NCBI GenBank assembly: GCA_004794655.1
Contig: SMMW01000623.1
Location: 310,001-374,000, forward strand
Reading direction: 5' to 3'
Length of the DNA stretch: 64,000 nucleotides
Source: Marisa cornuarietis
Taxonomy: Eukaryota; Mollusca; Gastropoda; Architaenioglossa; Ampullariidae
The translations under genes and the position numbers were made by a program. The notes beneath the pieces are model-generated. The model did not search any database, was not told the origin of the DNA, and worked only from the letters and a program-made list of their open reading frames with translations. Positions 1 to 12,500 of the stretch are shown here, in pieces. Within the stretch, counting starts at the first letter, position 1; each line of letters starts with the position of its first letter.

Positions 1-690
1 CGTCCTGTCCACAGCAGCGAGCATCATCCTGTCGACTCTGATTCATGTTGGATGCTCCAGCACCAATGATTGCGCGAAGGCGTTGCCCCTTGTGTCCCTT
101 CGCCTGCTGTGTCTGTATATAGAGATTTCATTTGACAGGCCAGTCATACAAATGGTACAAATGTTGCTCCGTTTTGTGTAATACGTCGTAAAAACTGTCG
201 TCACGTGCAAGCACATTGACAAACTGTCGAGGGCACTGAAGCTGCTGCACTGTAAGCAAGAGGTTGAAATGTTGAAGGAAGAGCAGGGATCGGTAGCTAC
301 TGGACGTTGACCAAAAGATCTCGACAGTCGAAGGGAACCCAGGAGAACGGGCAGCGCAGCGCATGTGCCTGGAGTCGATAAAGCTGTCAGATGTGCGCGG
401 AGAGTGTGGATGTAATCAGGCTGCTGTTCTCTGACCTGCCTGTCAGGCTGCTGCCTCGGCACTTTGTACAAAACCAAATGGCGTCGCGTGATGTTTCCAC
501 AACGCATGTCCTGCGTTTCGTGTCTGAAACCGGAAGGCTGATGACAGAGGGAGCGATGTCTGAAACCAAAATGTGATGTCACATGACGAGGGCTGACAGC
601 GGCTAAACCCACGTCACAAACAGGAAAGTGATGGATGATGGGACACAGAATATCACATAGAAACAATGTTGTCATGCATACACGTCTATA
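1..690. other. Unassigned sequence with no recognised gene
   Basis: The minus strand is open for 216 codons (43-693) and, in another frame, for 78 codons (128-364). Neither translation shows a domain or motif I recognise, and no convincing splice sites bound them. The stretch is not repetitive, so it could contain a diverged exon, but I cannot support one. Confidence 0.3.
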
Positions 691-691
691 C

Positions 692-955
692 ATATCTATA
701 CATGTCTACAAATGTCTGTACACGTCTATACACGTCTATACAGTCTCTACATGTCTGTACACGTCTATAATGTTTGTACACGACGTCTATACATATCTGT
801 AGTCTGTACATGTCTGTGCACGTATATACATGTCGGTACATGATACATGTCTATACACGTCTATACATGTCTACAAATGTCTGTACACGTCTATACAGTC
901 TATACATGTCTGTAAATGTGTTTGCATGTCTGTACATGATACATGTCTATGCACT
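692..955. repeat. Degenerate minisatellite, core ACGTCTATACATGTCT
   Basis: Variants of TCTRTACAYGTCTATAC recur irregularly. A longer block carrying the sequence GATACATGTCTA appears at about 843 and 939, which suggests an older higher-order duplication. It is a purine-pyrimidine alternating, weakly palindromic array with no coding content. Confidence 0.8.
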
Positions 956-1369
956 TCCACTGGCTAACTGAATGAGGCTGAGTGCGACGTCTGTGTCTAC
1001 AGTCCACAGAGCAAGAATTTTATAAAACGAGTTGCATACAGACACATCTTGGTCTGTTGGTAGAGTAAAGTGTTGGTCTGTACTACAGTATAACAGTTTC
1101 CTCTTCTTAGCTATCGATATCAATTTTATGAGGCACTTTACGTGAAATGTGTGAGGCAGTCTGAGTAAAGACTTCCCTGGAAAGGACATAAAATATTTGA
1201 CCAAGATTGGCAAAGCTGTGTTTAAAAGATCACTGGAAGCCAACTGTTTCTGGGCGAACTTTCGAAACATCTGACCTTTGGTCAAAATGTTGAATCTAAA
1301 CTCATTCGCTAACATATTGCCAAAACCTTTGCCAGTACAATGGAAGTTAAAGATTTGAACATTCGACAT
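947..1369 (-). other. Open frame of 140 codons, not recognised
   Basis: This minus-strand frame lies in non-repetitive DNA just beyond the 692-955 array. The predicted peptide is basic to neutral, with a lysine-rich stretch (IAKKRKLLYC) and no signal peptide or membrane segment that I can identify. No flanking splice signals or polyadenylation context stand out. It could be a diverged mobile-element fragment or chance. I assign no function. Confidence 0.15.
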
Positions 1370-1868
1370 TATACCCAGTTAACAACGGCTTAAGTGTGTG
1401 AAGAGGTTTTGTCTGAGACTTACACGAGGTTCTTTGTCCATAAACTTTAACGAGAAAGTTGATTTTACCAAATTAGCTATTTATCATATAATCACCAGTT
1501 TAGCAACAAAATACTCAAGTACCTCGAAAGTTTAAATGAGGTCACCAGCTTGCTTCTGAGATATGGTCACACTTTTGTTTCCAAAAGTCTCTAGAAAAAC
1601 TGTCAGCCACCTACCTCCCCTTGTCTCTTTTCTCTAGAGACCCTCCCAGGCAACGCTCCCTGATGATCTGAACACGCCCTGTGTCGTGTGTCTTGTGGTC
1701 TGTCGCCTTGTGTGGCACTTGGGTGTTCATCTCCTTACGTACTCCTTCCCTCCACACTAGCCGTACAATATTGCTCCCTTCTTTTGTCATCCTCAGATGG
1801 TAAGCTACAGACGTCTTGGGTAACTCGGGAATGTCAACAGTACAGACAACAATCTTGTTTGCTACTGT

Positions 1869-1869
1869 G

Positions 1870-1906
<37 letters not shown>
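1869..1906. repeat. (CA)n microsatellite
   Basis: An uninterrupted CA dinucleotide run of about 38 bp. The non-repetitive DNA around it (about 1370-2600) shows no gene that I can recognise. Confidence 0.95.
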
Positions 1907-1908
<2 letters not shown>

Positions 1909-2607
1909 TTAGTTTGAGGGAGAAACAGTTCGCTCCTTTCTCATGCACGCAGATCGGATAAGATGGTGGCGGGCGTTGCAAGTCGCTGATGTATGTCTAA
2001 TGTACCCGTGTACCCGTGGTGATGCACATGGCGTGACGATGAACCACCTATGAAATTAAATATTTTAAATGCGTACAAACACCTTTGAGGAGACCTACAT
2101 TTAAGCCGGAATGAAGGGACATTACCTCCCCTGTACACCGCCTTCTCTCCCTCTCCACGTAACGGGTGGCACGGGATCACGTGATCACTTCTTTCTGTGC
2201 GCTTCAAAGCCCCATGGGACGTTAATGCCGGTGACCTGCGTTAGAAGATGATGGTTCCAGTCACCTGCTGTGTAGCGAATAGCCCATTATACAGCTACTG
2301 GCTGGATTGTCCCTCCCCTCCCCCCTTAGCCTTCTAAGCTGCTTTGGTGAGCTGTAGCAGTTTCTTTTTTTTTTTTTTTAAGCCTTATACAGATAAAAAT
2401 GCCCGCTTCCTCCCATTGCGATTATTTTGCAATCCGTCATTCACCGTGACAGCAGGGGCAGGTCACTTGGGGAACTGCAGCTAGACCAGAATGCATCACA
2501 CTAATTATTACTTCATCCCGCGATATCTCACCAAGCTTCGTGCACCTCGACAGTTGTCCCACTGGCCACACCCACACCTACATATGCACATGTGTGCATA
2601 ATTAAAA

Positions 2608-2646
2608 GGCACGCACGCGAGCGCGTGCACACACACACACACACAG
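2608..2646. repeat. CG/CA alternating tract
   Basis: GCACGCACGCGAGCGCGTGC is followed directly by a CA run, giving about 38 bp of almost strict purine-pyrimidine alternation. Such sequence favours Z-DNA. It is one of four such tracts in the window. Confidence 0.8.
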
Positions 2647-3009
2647 AGCAGGACATAAAACACTCCATGTGGTTGTCCTAGATACAGGATGACAAATAGC
2701 CCTGTGAGAAGCAAGACAGGAAACATTTCTTGCTGGAATTAAAAGGCTGCTGTGGGTCTTATGTTGGTGTCGCCGCGCGTGCGGAATTCACACAATACAA
2801 AACTCTGAACAGCAAGAAATGGAGGAATTTGTGCATAGTGACAGGCTGAGCGGCCAGTGTGCAGTTTAATTAAGACCCTGGTGTGGAAGGCGGGGGTCAC
2901 TTGCCCGTCCGCATCTTAATGAAGTATGACGTCACTTCCCGTCAGACAACAGCCATGTCGTAAAGACACTGAAGGTGTGATTCCGACAACAGCGATGTTG
3001 TAAGCGGTA

Positions 3010-3094
3010 GAGATCGGGTTGTTCAAGAGAGACAAATGCCAGCAAGACACCCAGGACATCAAGGAAGAAGAGAGACAAGAACGAGATGGTCAAA
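3010..3094 (+). other. Possible exon ending at a GTGAGT donor
   Basis: A strong donor-like GTGAGT starts at 3095. Upstream, one frame stays open from a TAA near 3000 and reads as a charged glutamine/glutamate/arginine-rich segment (DIKEEERQERDGQ). In another frame an ATG at 3086 gives Met-Val-Lys just before the donor, which would fit a first coding exon. The upstream acceptor candidates lack a pyrimidine tract. No downstream partner exon was found, so this is only a weak candidate. Confidence 0.15.
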
Positions 3095-3679
3095 GTGAGT
3101 TAAATGTGTGAACAAAGCATGATCCTCCCACAGAAACCTACAGTCCACATGGACCTACAAACTCTACAGTCTCCTCTCGCCAGGAAAGCTGATCAGGTAT
3201 CTTTCGATGAAACTGAAATAATTAATCTTCGGGCAAATATCGACATTCTTTTGCGCTATTGGAAACCAAGTCCGCCCAGGCATCGAGCGAGGGAGGCTTC
3301 AATTGACCGAGAGCCCAAGTCTCTGTCTCTGTGCTGGAGCACGAGCCGGCCTTGTGACGTCACAGTTTCACGCATCGCTCACTGGTGAGAGAGAGAGAGA
3401 GATGCACCTGTCACGTGACAGACAGCAAAGAGCCACTAACCTGACGATCAATTTCTGTGGTGTCTTTCAAATTAATACCCAGCGGATGCAGGTCGGTGTA
3501 TGGCGCTGAGCCAGCATCGTGGGACGTTTCCCAGTCAGAATAGAAATTTGAGAATTTGTGAGAGACATACTTGCAGGTGTACAGGTGTACAGGTGTATAT
3601 GTATGTACTTCATAGGTAGAGATGGAGGTTGACAGGTATGCAAGCAGGTTTATGGGTAAACATGTCTGCTAACAGTTGT

Positions 3680-5415
3680 GACTCTACTAGCTGTTACTCG
3701 CTTACTGACAGTGTTAGTCATGTGACCTCTTGTTACTCTCTTAGTGACAGTGTTAGTCATGTGACCTCTTGTTACTTGCTTACTGACGGTATGGAGTCAT
3801 GTGACCTCTTGTTACTCTCTTGGTGACAGTAGGGAGTCACGTGACCTCTTGTTACTTTCTTGGTGACAGTAGGGAGTCATGTGACATTTGTTACTCTCTT
3901 GGTGACAGTAGGGAGTCACGTGACCTCTTGTTACTCTCTTGGTGACAGTAGGGAGTCATGTGACCTCTTGTTACTTTCTTGGTGACAGTAGGGAGTCATG
4001 TGACATTTGTTACTCTCTTGGTGACAGTAGGGAGTCATGTGACATTTGTTACTCTCTTGGTGACAGTAGGGAGTCATCTGACCTCTTGTTACTCTCTTGG
4101 TGACAGTAGGGAGTCATGTGACATTTGTTACTCTCTTGGTGACAGTAGGGAGTCATGTGACATTTGTTACTCTCTTGGTGACAGTAGGGAGTCATGTGAC
4201 ATTTGTTACTCTCTTGGTGACAGTAGGGAGTCATCTGACCTCTTGTTACTCTCTTGGTGACAGTAGGGAGTCATCTGACCTCTTGTTACTCTCTTGGTGA
4301 CAGTAGGGAGTCATGTGACCTCTTGTTACTCTCTTGGTGACAGTAGGGAGTCATGTGACATTCGTTACTCTCTTGGTGACAGTAGGGAGTCATGTGACAT
4401 TTGTTACTCTCTTGGTGACAGTAGGGAGTCATGTGACATTTGTTACTCTCTTGGTGACAGTAGGGAGTCATCTGACCTCTTGTTACTCTCTTGGTGACAG
4501 TAGGGAGTCATGTGACATTTGTTACTCTCTTGGTGACAGTAGGGAGTCATGTGACATTTGTTACTCTCTTGGTGACAGTAGGGAGTCATGTGACATTTGT
4601 TACTCTCTTGGTGACAGTAGGGAGTCATCTGACCTCTTGTTACTCTCTTGGTGACAGTAGGGAGTCATCTGACCTCTTGTTACTCTCTTGGTGACAGTAG
4701 GGAGTCACGTGACCTCTTGTTACTCTCTTGGTGACAGTAGGGAGTCATGTGACCTCTTGTTACTTTCTTGGTGACAGTAGGGAGTCATGTGACATTTGTT
4801 ACTCTCTTGGTGACAGTAGGGAGTCATGTGACATTTGTTACTCTCTTGGTGACAGTAGGGAGTCATCTGACCTCTTGTTACTCTCTTGGTGACAGTAGGG
4901 AGTCATGTGACATTTGTTACTCTCTTGGTGACAGTAGGGAGTCATGTGACATTTGTTACTCTCTTGGTGACAGTAGGGAGTCATGTGACATTTGTTACTC
5001 TCTTGGTGACAGTAGGGAGTCATCTGACCTCTTGTTACTCTCTTGGTGACAGTAGGGAGTCATCTGACCTCTTGTTACTCTCTTGGTGACAGTAGGGAGT
5101 CATGTGACCTCTTGTTACTCTCTTGGTGACAGTAGGGAGTCATGTGACATTCGTTACTCTCTTGGTGACAGTAGGGAGTCATGTGACATTTGTTACTCTC
5201 TTGGTGACAGTAGGGAGTCATGTGACATTTGTTACTCTCTTGGTGACAGTAGGGAGTCATGTGACATTTGTTACTCTCTTGGTGACGGTAGGGAGTCATG
5301 TGACATTTGTTACTCTCTTGGTGACAGTAGGGAGTCATGTGACCTCTTGTTACTTTCTTGGTGACAGTAGGGAGTCATGTGACATTTGTTACTCTCTTGG
5401 TGACAGTAGGGAGTC
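3680..5415 (+). repeat. Minisatellite of 39/40-bp units with higher-order structure
   Basis: The unit core is GGTGACAGTAGGGAGTCATG followed by either TGACATTTGTTACTCTCTT (39 bp) or TGACCTCTTGTTACTCTCTT (40 bp). Long blocks recur at about 789 bp (for example from 3979 and from 4768), so multi-unit segments have been duplicated. Each unit carries a palindromic GTCAYGTGAC; a few copies have the full E-box form GTCACGTGAC. The open frames seen on both strands follow from the repeat and are not genes. Confidence 0.97.
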
Positions 5416-5524
5416 ACCTACAATGATGAGGAGGGTGACACACATGGTTCATGCGGGCGACGAGGTTCCTGCGGGCACGTGTTTGCTACCCCAGCTCGAG
5501 ACAATACCTTGCCGGTGGTATTTC

Positions 5525-5605
5525 AGTATCCACAGGGCAGCTTGTCAGTCGGCTATCCACAGGGCAGCTCTCAGTCGGCTATCCACAGGGCAGCTCATCA
5601 GTCGG
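5525..5605. repeat. Short tandem repeat, core TCGGCTATCCACAGGGCAGC
   Basis: About three copies of a 27-bp unit lie directly after the 3.7-5.4 kb array. Confidence 0.85.
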
Positions 5606-5639
5606 CTGTCTGTATGTAACCGGTTAGTCACGTGACAGA

Positions 5640-7380
5640 GTTCGGTTGTTAATGTCTGAAGCCATTCTGTAGCCATTCTCTGTGTCCGTAAAGTGCCATC
5701 ATCCCTACATTGTCAAGACTGAAAAATAAGTTAGCCAGTGATGTGCCTACGCGAGTTGTCGTTTGGCTGTGTTACTATTTATACCTTCTCTCAATATGTT
5801 TGTCGAGCCACATTGTGTCGTGTATACTGGCTGCACCACTTCGTGTCAGTTGATGGCCTACATTTAAGTAAACAGAATTAAAGGCTGTAAAGAACAACAG
5901 GCAGCACAAAGATTAACAACTTGACTGGAGAGAAAGGCAAGGACTTGCGAAAGCGCCAGCCTGTCAAACGAGAGAGAGACAGAGACCAGTGTACGGGACT
6001 ATAAATTACTATTGCTGCGACCGCAGTTTATGGTGTCCATCAATTCACAATAAATCTTCAAAGTGCTCTGGCTTTCTGTAATAAGATCTGTCGACTGGCG
6101 GCCCAATTTATCGGTTTCTGTGCTGCCCACGCGCTGAGTGACCTGATCCCCGATGTGACCCCGCGAGTGACGAGTGTAATGTGTAATGGAGTGAGCACGT
6201 GCGGTACTAGTGACCACACGGGGTGGATAAGGGGCCGAGCAAGGGACAACCGGGGCAGAAATAGAAAAGCTAGAAACAAAGGAATTTAGTCGGAGAGAAT
6301 TGTCAGAGAGGAAATAGAGGAACTGAGGTGGACTTAATTGGTCCCAGAAAGATCAGAGCTGCATGATTCAATGGGCGCCGGCCCCCGCTCTCTAACTTCC
6401 ACAAAATCCCACTGTGGTGGCCGCCATAGTTTAGCTGCACGCCGAGACGGAAATAGAATCCATGGACATAAAGATGGTAAGCTGTAGGATAAGACAGACA
6501 GGGATGATGTCGTCTACATCCACGACAGACAAGCAGAGATGTGTGGCCGAGGCGACAGAACATCCATCTTGTCATAACCGTTAGAATTCTTGTTCATAGC
6601 CATCATGGCCGTCCGCTGTCTCAAGTACTGTACTCTGCAACTTGCCTGCCCACGCTTATGACACCCACTCCGCCCACCCGCGCAGCCATGACGCAATGCG
6701 CGCACCAAGGACGTTAGAAGACCGATAAGTCACGTGACTTGGTCTGACTGACTGCTCATCGCTGGGGCTGTAGACTGGGGGGGGGGGGGCCGCTGGGAAG
6801 GCAGACCGCCAGGCTGTGCACCAGCTGCTCTTCGCTTCAGTTAAACGGGGGCTGAGCTGTGTTCCCTTATCAGTCAGCTAGGAGACAGTAGGAGACGGCA
6901 GGAGATGGTAGGAGACAAGCCTTCTCGTCAGACTTCTCGTAAGGTGCAGGATACCGGCTCGCGATGGCGCCACCTGTTGAAGTGAAGCGGGCCATGTACC
7001 CACCTCCCTTCCATGCACTATGGAATTAACAAGAGGATTAAAGACAACAAACAGGTAGTTAGTTGAACTGCCGAGGACAAAGTAGCACAAACAACTGTTT
7101 GTTTACACTAACACAGCTGTAAACAAGACAAGTCAGCCGCTCTGCGGGAAAATGTAGGGGGCGGACGGCGCGAGGCGGTAATCAAGCATGATGGTATTGT
7201 AAACACGATGGTATTGTAAGGACGATGGTATTGTCTCTCCCTCACCTCCAGCAATCGATTGGTGAACACCAGTCAGCCCACCTGTCCACATCACTTCCGC
7301 CTTCAGCACGCAATCCTGTGCACGGCCCCGGCTAAGCCACCTCCAGCCAAAAGTAGGTCCGTGAAATAAGGGCTCAAGGG
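5640..7380. other. Non-repetitive DNA with no recognised gene
   Basis: Several short open frames occur on the minus strand (5999-6708, 6878-7090), but none has a recognisable domain. A run of 13 G lies at 6777-6789, and short purine repeats (AGGAGAC/T) lie at 6881-6916. I see no RNA gene. Confidence 0.4.
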
Positions 7381-7383
7381 CTT

Positions 7384-7402
7384 CTGATGATGATGATGAT
7401 GA
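7384..7402. repeat. (GAT)n microsatellite
   Basis: A short GAT trinucleotide run. A CT-rich microsatellite follows at about 7500-7545. Confidence 0.85.
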
Positions 7403-7847
7403 AAGGTAGATAAAGCATGGTGTTTATGCTGGCAAAATTCAAATTACAAAGATGAAATTCTGTCTTTTTGTCTTTGTATGTTCTCTTCCCCTCTCCTTGT
7501 GTCTGTCTGTCTCTTTCTTTCTTTCTCTCTCTCTCTCTCTCTCTCACACGTATACAAACTTGACTATTATTATATTCCTTAATTTTCAATGATACCCCCA
7601 TTATAGTAAGGGTTAAAACTACATTTTTAAAAGCAAACTATAGCAACCTCTAACAGTAACATGTTTTCATGAAAGGTGTTAATGAGAACAGTGATGAATG
7701 AAATGGTCCTGAAGTCACACATCCGGAGATTCCTTGACTGATGCCAAAACATTCCCAGCGCGTGCAACGCACCTGCCTCCTGCTTATTAAACAGAGAGGG
7801 GGATCCCGCACAACCTTGTAGTAAGCACGACCAACATGGGGGACAAA

Positions 7848-8407
7848 TGTGTGACTAGCATACAGCTGTACTCTGCTAGTGGCCACACAGCGAGAAATAT
7901 GTGACTAGCATACAGCTGTACCCTGATAGTGGCCGCACAGCGAGAAATATGTGACTAGCATACAGCTGTACCCTGATAGTGGCCGCACAGCGAGAAATAT
8001 GTGACTAGCATACAGCTGTACCCTGATAGTGGCCGCACAGCGAGAAATATGTGGCTAGCATACAGCTGTACCCTGATAGTGGCCGCACAGCGAGAAATAT
8101 GTGGCTAGCATACAGCTGTACCCTGCTAGTGGCCGCACAGTGAGAAATGTGTGACTAGCATACAGCTGTACCCTGATAGTGGCCGCACAGAGAGAAATAT
8201 GTGACTAGCATACAGCTGTACCCTGATAGTGGCCGCACAGAGAGAAATATGTGACTAGCATACAGCTGTACCCTGCTAGTGGCCGCACAGCGAGAAATAT
8301 GTGACTAGCATACAGCTGTACCCTGATAGTGGCCGCACAGCGAGAAATATGTGACTAGCATACAGCTGTACCCTGCTAGTGGCCGCACAGTGAGAAATGT
8401 GTGACTA
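7848..8407 (+). repeat. 50-bp minisatellite, left part
   Basis: The 50-bp unit contains GTGACTAGCATACAGCTGTA followed by CCCTGATAGTGGCCGCACAG. About eleven copies precede a transposon. The same unit resumes at 21902 on the other side of that transposon, so the array was in place before the insertion. Confidence 0.97.
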
Positions 8408-9015
8408 CCCAGATAGCATTGAAACATTTTATAAATGTTTTATAAATGTTCTCACGAAATGTTTGAATAATGTTTGCAGAAAATTCTAAAATGTTTTTCT
8501 TGCCCATCTAAAAATGTTTTAGTAATGTTTACATTCAAACAATTTTTAATTTTATTTCTACCTTTTTAAATTGTTTTATAAACATTTACCTGTAAAACTT
8601 TTAATAGTTGTGTCACAATCTCGGGAAGCGTGACTGTCACTCTCTCTTCCAATGACATGCACGGGCCAGACAAATACGTGTTCTTTCGCACAAAAAGAAT
8701 AAAAGGACTTGCCTGTGCTGATCTGCCTACTTTTACTAAATCTAAAAGGACACAAAATAACATAAAAAAGAATTCCCTAACGACCATCTTAGCCCAATCG
8801 GAAATCTACTGTTCTCTCTACGATTCACACTTTTTCCTTTCTCATTCCTTTTTCCTCCGAATTTTCTTTCTCTCTCTCTCTCACGTCAAACATCATCCAT
8901 ACGCACTCAGACGTCATTCTCTCACGTCACACATCTCTTGACATCATCCACACAAACTGACGTCATTCACGCTTCTTCAACCTCACCTAAATCTATGACA
9001 AGTTCTTCTGAGCCA

Positions 9016-9531
9016 ACAACAGAGAGAATTTCCGGGATAAGATCTGAACTCACGTGCTCGCTAGAGGGGGATCACGCGGTTTATAACTACTACACTGTAG
9101 TAGCATCTAGCATTCGGGTGCCGCAACATAATAATAATAATACAGTGAATTTATATCGCGCCATATCCTGGTCCTATGAACAGGCTCATGGCGCTTAACC
9201 CCTCATCTCCCTAAAAAGACAACACAGACAGGATGCAAGCAACATAACATGCAAACTTGGCCAGATAATATGAATGATATGTAGTAAGAAGCTGCTCCAG
9301 TGTGTGCATATCATTAGAAAAACTCTCATCTAGGCTGCAGATATTCCTGTTCACCATACAAGTCATAGAATGATAGGGTTTTTTAGGAGGGGGCGGGGGC
9401 TGCTCATTGGGTTGCCAGCAGAATGCCTGTTTGAAAAACCAAACGAATTCACAAATGTTCAGAAGAGTAGAGCAAATCCACCCTGTCAAGACCCTCAGCT
9501 GTTCGTCACCTTTCACACATGACCTGTCCAC
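9016..9531. other. Left non-repetitive part of the insert inside the transposon
   Basis: The compact transposon copy runs straight from CTGAGCC to AATATTACTTAATAG. Here those landmarks are separated. This part of the extra DNA contains an L2-like tail (see 9117-9200) and otherwise no recognisable gene; a 106-codon minus-strand frame (9211-9531) has no known domain. Confidence 0.6.
9117..9200 (-). mobile_element. LINE/SINE 3' tail fragment, L2-like
   Basis: Read on the minus strand, the segment ends with GCGCGATATAAATTCACTGT followed by TATTATTATTATTAT. The 3' end of the L2 element at 26-27.5 kb has the same architecture (GCGCTATACAAATC then TATTATTATT). I infer a short tail-only copy of an L2-type LINE or of a SINE that shares its tail. 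Confidence 0.55.
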
Positions 9532-12500
9532 AGATTAGAGTATGTAATAGGTACACATCTAATGTATGTAATAGGTACACATCTAATGCTCGTAGTTCAG
9601 ATTAGAGTATGTAATAGGTACACATCTAATGTATGTAATAGGTACACATCTAATGCTCGTAGTTCAGATATGTAATAGGTACACATCTAATGTATGTAAT
9701 AGGTACACATCTAATACTCGTAGTTCAGATTAGAGTATGTAATAGGTACACATCTAATGTATGTAATAGGTACACATCTAATGCTCGTAGTTCAGATTAG
9801 AGTATGTAATAGGTACACATCTAATGTATGTAATAGGTACACATCTAATGCTCGTAGTTCAGTATGTAATAGGTACACATCTAATAGGTACACATCGTAG
9901 TTCAGATTAGAGTATGTAATAGGTACACATCTAATGTATGTAATAGGTACACATCTAATACTCGTAGTTCAGATTAGAGTATGTAATAGGTACACATCTA
10001 ATGTATGTAATAGGTACACATCTAATGTATGTAATAGGTAAACATCTAATGCTCATAGTTCAGATTAGAGTATGTAATAGGTACACATCTAATGTATGTA
10101 ATAGGTACACATCTAATGTATGTAATAGGTACACATCTAATACTCATAGTTCAGATTAGAGTATGTAATAGGTACACATTTAATGTATGTAATAGGTACA
10201 CATCTAATGCTTGTAGTTCAGATTAGAGTATGTAATAGGTACACATCTAATGTATGTAATAGGTACACATCTAATGTATGTAATAGGTACACATCTAATA
10301 CTCGTAGTTCAGATTAGAGTATGTAATAGGTACACATCTAATGTATGTAATAGGTACACATCTAATACTCGTACTTTAGATTAGAGTATGTAATAGGTAC
10401 ACATCTAATGTATGTAATAGGTACACATCTAATACTCGTAGTTCAGATTAGAGTATGTAATAGGTACACATCTAATGTATGTAATAGGTACACATCTAAT
10501 ACTCGTAGTTCAGATTAGAGTATGTAATAGGTACACATCTAATGTATTTAATAGGTACACATCTAATGCTCGTAGTTCAGATTAGAGTATGTAATAGGTA
10601 CACATCTAATGTATGTAATAGGTACACATCTAATGCTCGTAGTTCAGATTAGAGTATGTAATAGGTACACATCTAATGTATGTAATAGGTACACATCTAA
10701 TACTCGTAGTTCAGATTAGAGTATGTAATAGGTACACATCTAATGTATGTAATAGGTACACATCTAATACTCGTACTTCAGATTAGAGTATGTAATAGGT
10801 ACACATCTAATGTATGTAAAGGTACACATTATATGCTCGTAGTTCAGATTAGAGTATGTAATAGGTACACATCTAATGTATGTAATAGGTACACATCTAA
10901 TGCTCGTAGTTCAGATTAGAGTATGTAATAGGTACACATCTAATGTATGTAATAGGTACACATCTAATGCTCGTAGTTCAGATTAGAGTATGTAATAGGT
11001 AAACATCTAATGTATGTAATAGGTACACATCTAATGCTCGTAGTTCAGATTAGAGTATGTAATAGGTACACATCTAATGTATGTAATAGGTACACATCTA
11101 ATACTCATAGTTCAGATTAGAGTATGTAATAGGTACACATCTAATGTATGTAATAGGTAAACATCTAATGTAAGTAATAGGTACACATCTAATGTATGTA
11201 ATAGGCACACATCTAATGCTCGTAGTTCAGATTAGAGTATGTAATAGGTACACATCTAATGTATGTAATAGGTACACATCTAATGCTCGTAGTTCAGATT
11301 AGAGTATGTAATAGGTACACATCTAATGTATGTAATAGGTACACATCTAATGTATGTAATAGGTACACATCTAATGCTCGTAGTTCAGATTAGAGTATGT
11401 AATAGGTACACATCTAATGTATGTAATAGGTACACATCTAATGTATGTAATAGGTAAACATCTAATGCTCATAGTTCAGATTAGAGTATGTAATAGGTAC
11501 ACATCTAATGTATGTAATAGGTACACATCTAATACTCATAGTTCAGATAAGAGTATGTAATAGGTACACATTTAATGTATGTAATAGGTACACATCTAAT
11601 GCTTGTAGTTCAGATTAGAGTATGTAATAGGTACACATCTAATGTATGTAATAGGTACACATCTAATGTATGTAATAGGTACACATCTAATACTCGTAGT
11701 TCAGATTAGAGTATGTAATAGGTACACATCTAATGTATGTAATAGGTACACATCTAATACTCGTACTTTAGATTAGAGTATGTAATAGGTACACATCTAA
11801 TGTATGTAATAGGTACACATCTAATACTCGTAGTTCAGATTAGAGTATGTAATAGGTACACATCTAATGTATGTAATAGGTACACATCTAATACTCGTAG
11901 TTCAGATTAGAGTATGTAATAGGTACACATCTAATGCTCGTAGTTCAGATTAGAGTATGTAATAGGTACACATCTAATGTATGTAATAGGTACACATCTA
12001 ATGCTCGTAGTTCAGATTAGAGTATGTAATAGGTACACATCTAATGTATGTAATAGGTACACATCTAATACTCGTAGTTCAGATTAGAGTATGTAATAGG
12101 TACACATCTAATGTATGTAATAGGTACACATCTAATACTCGTACTTCAGATTAGAGTATGTAATAGGTACACATCTAATGTATGTAATAGGTACACAACT
12201 AATACTCGTAGTTCAGATTAGAGTATGTAATAGGTAAACATCTAATGTAAGTAATAGGTACACATCTAATGTATGTTATAGGTACACATCTAATGCTCGT
12301 AGTTCAGATTAGAGTATGTAATAGGTACACATCTAATGTATGTAATAGGTACACATCTAATGTATGTAATAGGTACACATCTAATACTCGTACGTAGTTC
12401 AGATTAGAGTATGTAATAGGTACACATGTAATGTATGTAATAGGTACACATCTAATGTATGTAATAGGTACACAACTAATACTCGTAAATCAGATTAGAG

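Noticed and set aside
3979..5635. Repeated VTVGSHVTFVTLL-type frames on both strands
   Set aside because: All are by-products of the 39/40-bp array; the same pattern is open in several frames and on both strands.
7848..8405. CRISPR-like array (regular 50-bp spacing)
   Set aside because: The whole 50-bp unit repeats, with no unique spacers. The DNA is clearly eukaryotic and there are no cas-like genes.
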